This document shows, one piece after another, positions 9,432-18,236 of a stretch of 64,000 bases of DNA. Source of the stretch: Liolophura sinensis (lineage: Eukaryota; Mollusca; Polyplacophora; Chitonida; Chitonidae); contig NC_088304.1 in the NCBI RefSeq assembly GCF_032854445.1, positions 30,199,732 to 30,263,731 on the forward strand, written 5' to 3'. The notes beneath the pieces are model-generated. The model ran no database searches, was not told where the DNA came from, and saw only the letters and a list, made by a program, of their open reading frames with translations. Position 1 is the first letter of the stretch; each line of letters starts with the position of its first letter. A program made the translations under genes and the position numbers.

Positions 9432-10736
9432 ATGTCTTCATTAAACCTTTCCCCAAATGTTTCAAAAAAACGAAAAAACGAAGTTTTGATAGATACGGAC
9501 GGTGGGTCCAATAACTGGCCTGCCTTTATTGTCCTGTCTACAAAAAACAACACAAGACCTGCATGCAAATTGGACCCCTTCTTGCTTAAAAAATGTATAG
9601 AAGGATCGGCAGGACAAGTTAAACAAGTTAAAAAGCTTCGATCGGGCGATGTTCTGATCGAAGTATTTCGTAAACAGCAGGCTCTTAATTTAATGTCCAT
9701 AAATAAAATTGCTGATTTTACTGTTGTTGTGTCTCCTCACACAACATTAAATTCTAGTCAGGGAGTAATCCGAGATAGAGATCAGGACCTTGCCGATTTC
9801 ACCGAGGAACAGATATGTTCTGAATTAAAATCGCAAGGAGTTGTTAAAGTCAAGCGATTTACAACAAAAAAAGGCGATAACATTATAAAACTGAATACTT
9901 ATTTGCTGACTTTCAACAATCCATCTGTTCCTCAATCGATCTACATTGGCCCGTACAGTGTTCGAGTGGACCTATACATACCTAATCCAACGAGGTGCTT
10001 TACATGTCAAAAATTTGGGCATGGCAAGGGCCAATGTAGAAATCAGTTGGTGTGTTTCAGATGTGCAGGAGAAGGCCATGAGGGCTTCGACTGCACTAAA
10101 GCAATAAAATGTTTCAATTGTGGCGAAGCCCATATGGCCTCCTCTAAGGACTGTTCTCTTTTTATTAAAGAGAAACAGATTATTACATTAAAGGTGCAAA
10201 ATAACATTACTTACCTAGAAGCACGTCGCCTAATCTCCGCTCAGAGTACTCCCCTGAAAACTTCATTCGCCAATGTAGTCAAGAAAGTGTCCACATCGGT
10301 TGGCACTCAAACATCTATAACTTGGCCCATTGGTGATGACAAGCCTAAAACAATAACTCTACCACAATTAGTTAAACCTGTAAACCAACCAATGACTTCT
10401 TGTTCTACGCAGACAATACATCCCGATATCGAACGAAAGAACCATAACAGTACATCTGCTCCTGCTGATAAAAATAAATCTAAGGTGGGTCAAAAAGGGT
10501 CTAATCAACAAGATCGTAAACCTAGTGGACAATCAAACCGCCCGTCTAAGGCCACTAGGGATCCCATTCAAACTTATAATAAGTTTGGATCGTTGGAGGA
10601 CGTTGGTCCTTTAGCATCAGATGCGGATGTGATGGATACATCACCCGCATCAGGGAGATGTAACAGCCCGTCTCCAAGAAAGGGTCGTCCGCGGTCCAAA
10701 CACAAAGATAAATCTCCTATACGTCTCCCTCCATAA
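9432..10736 (+). CDS. LINE ORF1: CCHC zinc-knuckle nucleic-acid-binding protein
   Basis: 434 aa from the ATG at 9432. A basic N-terminus (KKRKNE) precedes a region of about residues 30-185 that resembles the RRM-like part of I/Jockey-type ORF1 proteins. Three Cys/His knuckles follow: residues 189-202 (CFTCQKFGHGKGQC), 208-221 (CFRCAGEGHEGFDC) and a variant at 227-241 (C-x2-C-x3-H-x6-C). The C-terminal third is Ser/Pro/Lys-rich, probably disordered. Its role is RNA binding and particle formation for retrotransposition. The stop codon overlaps the ORF2 start (TAATG at 10734-10738). A longer frame opens at TTG 9186, but it lacks an ATG and lies in the UTR. Confidence 0.9.
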   Translation: MSSLNLSPNVSKKRKNEVLIDTDGGSNNWPAFIVLSTKNNTRPACKLDPFLLKKCIEGSAGQVKQVKKLRSGDVLIEVFRKQQALNLMSINKIADFTVVVSPHTTLNSSQGVIRDRDQDLADFTEEQICSELKSQGVVKVKRFTTKKGDNIIKLNTYLLTFNNPSVPQSIYIGPYSVRVDLYIPNPTRCFTCQKFGHGKGQCRNQLVCFRCAGEGHEGFDCTKAIKCFNCGEAHMASSKDCSLFIKEKQIITLKVQNNITYLEARRLISAQSTPLKTSFANVVKKVSTSVGTQTSITWPIGDDKPKTITLPQLVKPVNQPMTSCSTQTIHPDIERKNHNSTSAPADKNKSKVGQKGSNQQDRKPSGQSNRPSKATRDPIQTYNKFGSLEDVGPLASDADVMDTSPASGRCNSPSPRKGRPRSKHKDKSPIRLPP

Positions 10737-12526
10737 TGGCGATATACGATAAAATTATACAATGGAATTGTCGAGGTCTTAATGTAAATTTTGTTGAAAT
10801 AACACAGCTTGTTCAATCTTTAAATCCAGCTGCCCTCTGTCTTCAGGAAACTCACCTGAAGACATCTGACAAAGATAAATTATCTCTTAAAAATTATTCT
10901 TTATACAGTACCTATTCTAATGATGAAGAGAGAGCTTGTGGTGGCTCCTCTATCTTTATCAATAATAATATTATTCATAGCCCTGTTGCTCTTGATACGG
11001 AGCTCCAGGCTGTTGCCGTACGTGTTTCTTTGTCTGAAACCATTACATTATGTTCTGTTTATATTCCTCCTCGTTCTTCCATGACAGCTTCCCAACTGCA
11101 TAATTTAACAGAACAGTTACCTAAACCTTTTATAATAATGGGTGATTTTAATGCCCATAACCCCCTATGGGGCAGTGATAACATAAATGATAAGGGCAGA
11201 CAACTCGAAAACTTTTTATCTTCTGATGGACTGTGTTATTTCAATGATGGTTCTAATACCTATTTACATCCTGGTAATGGTTCATATTCTGCTATTGATC
11301 TCACTATCGCGGATCCATCACTTCTCCTGGATTTTTCTTGGAAGGTGTATGATGATCTTTGTGGTAGTGACCATTTTCCTATTATCCTAGAGCATCTCAC
11401 GTCTAATTCCCTAGAACGTATAGCTAGGTGGAAGTTCGATAAGGCAGACTGGATGGCATTTGAGATGTTCTGTGAGGCTGACATCACTCCAGAGAATCTC
11501 AATGCTGCAGAAGATCCTCTTTTAAAATTTAATGGACTTATATTAACAGCAGCTGATAGAACCATACCTAAGACCTCGACAAATCCAAAATCCAAAAGTA
11601 AACCCTGGTACGACGATGACTGTCGCAAAGCCATAAAGGATCGCAAAAAGGCCGAGCGCAGATTTAATCATTGTCCTGATAATAATAATTTAAACCAGGT
11701 CCGTATATTCGGAGCTAAGGCTCGCCGATTAATTAAGTCTAAGAGACGTTCTTGTTGGCGGAACTTTGTTTCAGGCATTACGTCAAAAACACCCATGCGT
11801 AAGGTCTGGAACATTGTTCAGAAGCTTAGGGGCAAAAACAACAAAGCCAAAATTCAGCATTTAAAAGATGGCGATACCCTATTAACATCGCCATCTGAAA
11901 TAGCGAATAAACTAGCTAAAACAATATCTCAGAAATCTTCTTCTGAGAATTACACTCCTGAGTTTCGAAGTATTAAAAAACATAAGGAGAAAATTAAATT
12001 GCCTTTTTCTTCTAAGAACTTAGAAGATTATAATCGTCGTTTTTCAATTGAGGAACTTAAAACTTCTCTTAAAAAGGCACACGATACTGCGTGTGGCCCT
12101 GATAATATATATTATAAGCTTCTGAACCATTTACCACCTAAGCCTCTGGAGACTCTCTTAGATTTACTTAATGACATTTGGCAAACTGGTAATTTTCCGC
12201 CGACTTGGAGGGAGGCGTGTATTATCCCGGTCCCTAAACCGGGTAAGGATCATACTGATCCAAATAATTACCGTCCCATAGCTCTTACCAGCTGTGTCTG
12301 TAAGACTATGGAACGGATGATAAATGATAGGCTTGTTTGGTTTCTTGAAACCAACAAGTTACTATCTAATATACAATGTGGTTTTCGTCAAGGTCGATCT
12401 ACTTTAGATTACCTTGTCCGTTTCGAAACTTTTATTCGTGACGGTTTTATTAATAATGAACATGTGGTGTCGATATTTTTGACCTTGAAAAAGCCTACGA
12501 CACCACATGGAAATATGGTATTTTAA
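10736..12526 (+). CDS. LINE ORF2, N-terminal part: endonuclease and start of reverse transcriptase
   Basis: The ATG at 10736 shares its A with the ORF1 stop. Residues about 5-225 are an apurinic/exonuclease-endonuclease-phosphatase domain, with IQWNCRG, LQETH, GDFNAHNPLWGS, SAIDLTI and GSDHFPI; it nicks the target DNA. A basic linker follows, then the first RT motifs (CGPDNI, YRPIALTS, GFRQGRSTLD). Comparison with the copy at 41160-41200 shows one base missing between 12480 and 12481, just before the RT motif A aspartate. The true frame is lost there and the ORF ends after some 16 wrong codons at 12526. The copy is therefore disabled unless the shift is bypassed. Confidence 0.9.
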   Translation: MAIYDKIIQWNCRGLNVNFVEITQLVQSLNPAALCLQETHLKTSDKDKLSLKNYSLYSTYSNDEERACGGSSIFINNNIIHSPVALDTELQAVAVRVSLSETITLCSVYIPPRSSMTASQLHNLTEQLPKPFIIMGDFNAHNPLWGSDNINDKGRQLENFLSSDGLCYFNDGSNTYLHPGNGSYSAIDLTIADPSLLLDFSWKVYDDLCGSDHFPIILEHLTSNSLERIARWKFDKADWMAFEMFCEADITPENLNAAEDPLLKFNGLILTAADRTIPKTSTNPKSKSKPWYDDDCRKAIKDRKKAERRFNHCPDNNNLNQVRIFGAKARRLIKSKRRSCWRNFVSGITSKTPMRKVWNIVQKLRGKNNKAKIQHLKDGDTLLTSPSEIANKLAKTISQKSSSENYTPEFRSIKKHKEKIKLPFSSKNLEDYNRRFSIEELKTSLKKAHDTACGPDNIYYKLLNHLPPKPLETLLDLLNDIWQTGNFPPTWREACIIPVPKPGKDHTDPNNYRPIALTSCVCKTMERMINDRLVWFLETNKLLSNIQCGFRQGRSTLDYLVRFETFIRDGFINNEHVVSIFLTLKKPTTPHGNMVF

Positions 12527-12540
12527 AGGACCTTTCTGAT

Positions 12541-14430
12541 ATGGGTCTTAAAGGCCGCTTACCATTTTTTATATCTGAATTTCTATCTGATCGTCAGTTT
12601 AAGGTACGGGTGGGGTCCACTCTTTCTGATTCGCATGAGCAGGAGATGGGTGTTCCCCAGGGCAGTATTCTTTCGCCAACACTGTTCAGCATAAAAATTA
12701 ATAGCTTAGCTAAAACGTTGACATCTGGCACTGAGGGTTCTTTATACGTCGATGATTTCCTCATATGCTACCGTGCTAAAAATATGAATAACATCGAGCG
12801 GCAACTGCAGCTTTGTCTCAACAAGATTGAGAAATGGGCAGTTGCCAACGGTTTTAGATTTTCTACATCTAAAACCGTCGGTATGCATTTCTGTAATAAA
12901 CGGAAACTTCATCTAGACCCTGAGCTTAAATTTTGTGGAGAACCAGTGAAGATTGTTGGGGAAAATAAATTTTTAGGGGTTATATTTGATAAAAAATTAT
13001 CCTTTATACCTCATATAAAAATGCTTAAGGCTAAATGTACAAAGGCTCTCGATATAATAAAGGTCGTGTCTAGTACCGATTGGGGTGCTGACCGATCAGT
13101 TTTACTTAATTTATATCGTTCTTTGGTGAGGTCTAAATTGGACTATGGGTCCATCATTGATGGTTCCGCAGGGAAATCCTATCTTAAAATGTTGGATCCC
13201 GTCCATCACCAAGGTTTGAGGCTCAGCCTTGGTGCTTTTAGAACCTCACCAGTAGAAAGTTTATACGTGGAGGCAAATGAGCCTTCTTTATATAACCGAC
13301 GTATAAAACTTAGCCTTCAATATGTTACAAAGCTTAAAGCACATCCAACAAACCCTGCCTACGACTGTGTTTTCAATCCATTGTTTGTAGACAAATATAC
13401 TAAATGTCCTAATAAGATCCCTTCGTTCGGTCTTCGTATACGGGACCATATTGTGGGAGCTAACATCAAGCTGGAAGATATAGCTCCGGTGTCTTTTTCG
13501 GAGTCTCCTCCATGGCTTCTCCCACAACCTAAACTAATATTTGATCTACGTAAATATAATAAATCGAATATAAATCCTCTTATAATTCAGCAAGGTTTTG
13601 CTGAAATTAAAGCTAGTTATATGGATTATAAATTTATATATACTGACGGGTCGAAGGATGAGGACAGGGTTGCGACTGCGGCTGTCATGGAGCAGCGAGT
13701 CTCTTCCTTTCGTCTCCCATCCTCTTCTTCAATATTCTCTGCCGAGGCCAGAGCTATACTCCTGGCCTTATCATATGTTTCTTCTGGGCATGCCCAGAGG
13801 GCAATGATATGCACTGACTCGTTGTCTTCCTTATTGGCAATACAGAATAATAAATTTAAAAATCCCTTGATCCTTCAAATTTTAGCTATACATAGGAAAT
13901 TAATTAGAAGAGGTAAAGATATTATATTCTGCTGGATACCAAGTCATATTGGTATCCATGGAAACACAGTCGCAGACAGGGAGGCGAAAGCTGCCCTAAA
14001 TAAACCCATATCTAAGATAAAAATCCCTTATACTGACATGAAGTCGAATATTCTTAAATATATTCGTGGCCTTTGGCAGGGTGAATGGAACTTGCAGGCC
14101 CATAATAAACTGCATGCTATTCATCCGGTCATTGGCTATAATTCATATACACTTAATATGTCTCGTAGAGACCAAGTCGTTTTAACCAGATGCCGTATTG
14201 GACATTCTCATCTGACACACAATTTCATCTTGGATGGGAGCAGTGCTCCCGAGTGTGTTGGATGTGATGCTCAATATGGCATCAAACATATTCTGGTTGA
14301 CTGTGTAGACTTTGCCCATGTTCGGCAGAGATTCTACACGGTCAACTCTATATATGATTTATTTGACAGCATCGCTGGCGATGTTGTCATAAATTATTTG
14401 AAGGCCATTGGCCTATATCATAAAATATAA
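12541..14430 (+). CDS. LINE ORF2, C-terminal part: reverse transcriptase core, RNase H, CCHC tail
   Basis: This frame continues ORF2 after the 1-nt deletion at 12480/12481; the ATG at 12541 is internal Met, not a natural start. Reading from it, the RT has MGVPQGSILSPTLF (about residues 36-49) and the catalytic YVDD at 69-72. RNase H follows with YTDGS, SAEARA, CTDS and VADREA carrying the four acidic catalytic positions, plus WIPSHIGIHGN. The C-terminus has C-x2-C-x7-H-x4-C (CVGC...H...C), typical of the I/R1 group. The product would copy LINE RNA at the nicked target. Confidence 0.9.
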   Translation: MGLKGRLPFFISEFLSDRQFKVRVGSTLSDSHEQEMGVPQGSILSPTLFSIKINSLAKTLTSGTEGSLYVDDFLICYRAKNMNNIERQLQLCLNKIEKWAVANGFRFSTSKTVGMHFCNKRKLHLDPELKFCGEPVKIVGENKFLGVIFDKKLSFIPHIKMLKAKCTKALDIIKVVSSTDWGADRSVLLNLYRSLVRSKLDYGSIIDGSAGKSYLKMLDPVHHQGLRLSLGAFRTSPVESLYVEANEPSLYNRRIKLSLQYVTKLKAHPTNPAYDCVFNPLFVDKYTKCPNKIPSFGLRIRDHIVGANIKLEDIAPVSFSESPPWLLPQPKLIFDLRKYNKSNINPLIIQQGFAEIKASYMDYKFIYTDGSKDEDRVATAAVMEQRVSSFRLPSSSSIFSAEARAILLALSYVSSGHAQRAMICTDSLSSLLAIQNNKFKNPLILQILAIHRKLIRRGKDIIFCWIPSHIGIHGNTVADREAKAALNKPISKIKIPYTDMKSNILKYIRGLWQGEWNLQAHNKLHAIHPVIGYNSYTLNMSRRDQVVLTRCRIGHSHLTHNFILDGSSAPECVGCDAQYGIKHILVDCVDFAHVRQRFYTVNSIYDLFDSIAGDVVINYLKAIGLYHKI

Positions 14431-14695
14431 ATTTTAATTGTCGTAAATATCTATAAATAAACAGTTATATATATTTATACATGTACTATAACTCTGGTTT
14501 TCGAGTTTTAACTCTTATTTTTCTTTTATACGATTTTAAACATGTCTGTACTTTTTGTTTTACTTTTGATGTTCATATTACCATGTCGAAAACCTTTACC
14601 GTCTCTTGTTTTCACCTTGTTCTCGCCACGATATGGCTGAAATATTGCCGATGTGGCGTTAAGCCATAATCATTCATTCATTCATTCATTCATTG
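14431..14695 (+). repeat. LINE 3' UTR and (CATT)n tail
   Basis: The 3' UTR ends in GGCTGAAATATTGCCGATG, then GGCGTTAAGCC, AATCA and six CATT units. GGC-N9-GCC and GGC-N5-GCC can pair as two small hairpins. This end is shared by all tail-bearing copies and is the likely recognition site for the element's reverse transcriptase. Confidence 0.85.
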
Positions 14696-14707
14696 TTTAT
14701 GTTAATA
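14696..14707 (+). repeat. Target-site duplication, right of LINE
   Basis: TTTATGTTAATA after the CATT tail, identical to 8767-8778. The sequence then continues as at 3369 (TGGTTATTTTAGCC). Confidence 0.95.
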
Positions 14708-15538
14708 TGGTTATTTTAGCCATATTTGGTTCGCCATTGTAGTAAAATTTAGGGGGGGGGGGGGTGGCGCAGTAAGAGGCGAACGCTGCTCAATACACGC
14801 CAACCAATAAAAATGTAGGAGTTGATTAGCACCGCCTTCTCTGTCTGTAAGGTATTAAAGGGCGTCGATCATGGCGTCTGATAGATGGAACTGGAGGCAT
14901 ACGACGGTCAAGAGCGAAGACAAAGACTACAGCAGAGACAAAATCAAGACAAGACTCAGAGGATTAGTTAGAAGATACCACAGATGAAAATTTACAGTTA
15001 CTGAAGTATACAGATGCAAGACAACTATATTGTCTCAAAACACAGCGGGAGATGTGCTCGATCTGGCGGGAGATTTGCTAGATCTGGAGGGAATTCAGTA
15101 ATCTTCAGTACATGACGCAGGAAGGATTTACTATTATACTGAAGGGAATGTGACTATGTGAGTTAAAGAGATACTTCTCCTGCACAGTAATACGGTTCTT
15201 GCTGAATCACTGAAATAAGTCGTAAGATCGAGTTTTCCTTCAAGAATAATACTGGAAAAATATAGACTGGGAATGTATTTGACGTATTAAATAGAACAAC
15301 AGCATTGAATGCATGACTGGAGTATTGAGAGTAAATGCATACTTCTGTAATGGCGTTCCCAAATACCCGAAGTAAATATCGGTCCCATACGCTATTAAAA
15401 TATAAAACTTTCTACCTCGGAGTCGATAGAGATTAACAGATGATAAACAAAGAGCAGAGGAAAGCCTGTATTCTTAATCTCTACAGGTCATAACACTGGG
15501 TTTTAAAACAAATCGGCTATAATAATTAATTGCAAAAT

Positions 15539-15841
15539 ATTCGCCGTGTCACTGGCTTTAAATTGTATACTCACGGTACGTCTCGTATAGATCAAGTAGT
15601 AGTAGTTGTAACAAGATGTCGTATGAGGTCATTCTCGTCTCTCTCACAGTTTTATTCTCGGTGAGGACACTGCCTCACAGTGTGTTGAATGTGATGCCAT
15701 CAAACACACCCTGGTTGACTGCAAACTTGGCCCATGTTAGGCAGAGATTCTACACGGTCAAGTCCATATATAATTTGTTCGACAGCATGGCTGGCTGTGT
15801 TGTTATAAAGTATTAGAGGGCCATTGGCTCATATCGTCCGG
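15539..15841 (+). mobile_element. LINE fragment: ORF2 C-terminus (unit 2)
   Basis: The unit-2 counterpart of 4198-4500; the frame 15616-15816 gives the same peptide. It was carried by the tandem duplication rather than inserted independently. Confidence 0.75.
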
Positions 15842-15980
15842 ATGTACAGCACAGAGTAAAATCACAGCAGTGACTACAGTGTGAAAGCTCGGAAATGGTC
15901 ACGCGTAACCGATGAAATAATACAAGGTGGAGGGAACATACAAAGTAGGGATGTATTCCTCATATCTATTCCCATCGTGA

Positions 15981-16282
15981 AGACGAGTATGAGGTGATCA
16001 TATCTAACACAAGGTGGGGAGAAAGGTAGAGAGTGGGGAAGTCTTCCTGTTCTCCAGAGGTAGATGACAGCATATATGGAAACAGACATGACGTGGTCAT
16101 ATAAATGAAAAGTAAGAGGGGAGACAGGTACAGAGTGGTAAAGTTTTCTTGTTCTCCAGAAGTAAATGACAGCGTATGTGGAAACAGACATGAGGTGGTT
16201 ATATAAACCAAAAGGAAGGGGGAGACAGGTACAGAGTGGTAAAGTTGTTCTGTTCTCTAGGAAGATGACAGCCAATGTGGAG
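15981..16282 (+). repeat. About 100-bp minisatellite (unit 2)
   Basis: The same three repeats as 4640-4940. Here the right flank is intact: a partial fourth repeat (GACACTCGTTCATGATATAT) runs on to the TTGA that borders the transposon at 16356. A related array lies at 44950-45150. Confidence 0.8.
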
Positions 16283-16351
16283 AGAGACACTCGTTCATGA
16301 TATATATCACAAGGTGGAGAGACACACTATTGAAGGCCTGCCTCATTTTCC

Positions 16352-16355
16352 TTGA
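16352..16355 (+). repeat. Left target duplication of DNA transposon (TTGA, from TTAA)
   Basis: TTGA borders the left inverted repeat, where TTAA borders the right one (20065-20068). The paralogous uninterrupted site at 45171-45174 is TTAA, so TTGA is best read as a later A-to-G change. Confidence 0.7.
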
Positions 16356-16369
16356 AGTAAAGGACCGGT
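16356..16369 (+). repeat. Left terminal inverted repeat
   Basis: AGTAAAGGACCGGT, matching 20051-20064 in inverted orientation at all 14 positions. Beyond it the ends diverge. Confidence 0.9.
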
Positions 16370-16557
16370 AATGTTTTTCATGCCTCTATGCCTTATAATA
16401 CACTAAATAAACATTCACAGTGTTGAAATTCGGCAAATATTGCGGCCTCCAGCGTAAATTTGGGGAGATATTTACTTATTAAGTTCACCTAAGCGGTCCC
16501 GTCTGTCGCCCAAAATAGCAAAGCAAACTTCGGGCATCGCCTCATGAATATTCGGAA

Positions 16558-16577
16558 GTGACGTAGAATCGAGAAGC
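16558..16577 (+). promoter_or_regulatory. 20-bp motif upstream of THAP gene
   Basis: GTGACGTAGAATCGAGAAGC, 66 bp before the THAP ATG, with a CRE-like TGACGT core. The identical sequence, inverted, lies 45 bp before the ATG of the P2X7-domain gene. It is probably a core-promoter or transposase-binding site common to both genes. Confidence 0.7.
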
Positions 16578-16643
16578 ACCGAGTCAGGCGTCCCTTTTGT
16601 TTACTAAGCAAACAAGTTCACACTGTCACAAAAGATTTTGAAA

Positions 16644-17057
16644 ATGGTCCGCAGATGTTGTGCTGGTTACTGCAGTAACACGAAAGACAAGGAGAAAGGG
16701 ATTTGTCTCCATATGTTCCCACACGACGATAAGAAAAGGCTCGATTTGTGGAACAAATTTGTGAAAACCAAACGAAAAGATTGGGTGACAGCGTCTCCAA
16801 CTTCCCTGCTGTGCTCTTCACACTTTCGGGAAGATGATTTCTCCAACTTGGTTGAATTTAAGATGGGCTTTGTGGGTCAGCTGTATTTAAAGAACACTGC
16901 TGTACCTAGTGTTCACGGCCAGATATCTGCCAAGCCCTCTACAAGTGGACAAGATCAGCAAGTATCCGGTGGTAAGCGTCACAGTGCAGCCACAGTGAAA
17001 TTGTCAGCTCACAGGGTAGGTGACATTGTTATGTGCAACACTGTTTTGACAGCCTAA
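16644..17057 (+). CDS. THAP-domain protein exon (transposase N-terminus candidate)
   Basis: The ATG at 16644 (AAAATGG) opens 137 codons, of which the first 124 are exon if the donor at 17016 (CAGG/GTAGGT) is used, in phase 0. Residues 5-89 are a THAP C2CH finger: Cys-6/Cys-10, Cys-57-x2-His-60, His-27, Pro-26, Trp-36 and AVPS at 86-89. In P-element and Kolobok transposases this finger binds the transposon ends; by position inside TTAA-type inverted repeats that is the most economical role. No downstream exon with a DDE/RNase H-like fold is seen before 18237, so the catalytic part seems deleted. A stand-alone THAP repressor of the element is an alternative. Confidence 0.8.
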   Translation: MVRRCCAGYCSNTKDKEKGICLHMFPHDDKKRLDLWNKFVKTKRKDWVTASPTSLLCSSHFREDDFSNLVEFKMGFVGQLYLKNTAVPSVHGQISAKPSTSGQDQQVSGGKRHSAATVKLSAHRVGDIVMCNTVLTA

Positions 17058-17697
17058 ATAGAAACCATATTTTAAATTAAACATTTCTGGTTGTAGGCCT
17101 AATGAAATCAAACTTCGATTCGAGCAGGTGATATTGCGGCCAACATTGTGGTAGAACACACTGTAGAAAAAGCTGTGCCGGTTCTAAGAATGTTGTTGTT
17201 GTAACATTATCCCTTCTGCAGCGTCCTTGCATAGTATGATATGCATAGCCTAAGCCAGCCTACCGCATTTTGCTGGCTGACTTATGCAGATAATTACCGT
17301 TTCATTTCTCATTTTTCTCCCTTTGGCTTAATAAGGTCAACTAGACTCGAGAACATCAAATTTTCACGATTTATTCCATGTTCATGGGGCCTTGGCGACA
17401 CTTAATTGTGTATTAGCATATCCGTATAACAATAAACGGTCATGTTGCTAAGGGGCACAACTTGATGTACATACACACCTGGCTGGGATTAAAATCCAGC
17501 CTCAGTCAAAGTATTGTCATGATTCTCTTGCACTCACTGTTCATGGGACATTGGTGGCTAAGCAGTTGACCACTTTGTAAATATGCAAACCTAATGATAC
17601 CCTCGCTTAAAATCACTGGACTTTTACCGCTCCTTAGTAGGTGGTGGAATAGCGACTAACACTTGCCAGAGGTTTGGTTCTCTTTGGGTTCTGAACG

Positions 17698-17775
17698 GGT
17701 CATGGCCGCGTGGCTAAGGCACACGCCTTTAGCTGAATGGAGGCAAGAGGCTCTGGCTCAAATCCAGCCTGTCTG
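17698..17775 (+). repeat. tRNA-like segment in transposon (unit 2)
   Basis: Counterpart of 6277-6354, with A-box-like GTGGCTAAGGC and T-arm CTGGCTCAAATCCAG. It lies between the two convergent genes, in about 1.2 kb without other recognisable content, perhaps where the transposase body was lost. Confidence 0.45.
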
Positions 17776-18121
17776 ATAATTGTCATAATTCATAATACAT
17801 TTTTCACACAGTTCATGGGGCCTTGGTGGCTAAGTAATTGAAGGCGCTTGCAGATCTGCTAAAGCTGGCTTTTCACCACTACAATACCCCTTTGTTGAAA
17901 CTGGATATATGTATGATAATGTCATATGAAAGAGTGACCAGCACTCACCAAAGTTTGGTGATTACCTCCGGGTACTCCAGCTTCCTCATGTGAGCACTGT
18001 TGTTGAAGTGAAACATTCTTGTTGCAGTGATAATGCCTAAAGGCAAATCAATCAATTATGAGTGAATTATTATATGCTGATTACCACAGTTATCCTGATC
18101 GCTGCCATAAGTGGCAGTACA

Positions 18122-18127
18122 TTTATT
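18122..18127 (-). terminator. Poly(A) signal of P2X7-domain gene
   Basis: AATAAA on the minus strand (TTTATT on +), about 110 bp past the TGA at 18237. Confidence 0.55.
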
Positions 18128-18236
18128 GACAACCAAGAAATAAATAACAAAACAAACTGGGTAAAACAACATGAATAGCTTTATGTACATTTTTTCAAAT
18201 AATTTACAAGTGAAGCATGGATATATGTTGTTATCT

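Larger units (their letters stand above)
8779..14695 (+). mobile_element. Full-length I/Nimbus-like LINE
   Basis: A 5,917-bp non-LTR retrotransposon bounded by a 12-bp target duplication. In order: 5' UTR 8779-9431, ORF1 9432-10736, ORF2 from 10736 to 14430 with one frameshift, 3' UTR 14431-14670 and a (CATT)6 tail. An apurinic-type endonuclease, reverse transcriptase, RNase H and a C-terminal CCHC motif in ORF2, together with CCHC knuckles in ORF1, place it in the I superclade. It is the youngest-looking copy here because the empty site in unit 1 differs by no extra change at the junction. At least a dozen other copies or fragments are in the window. Confidence 0.95.
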
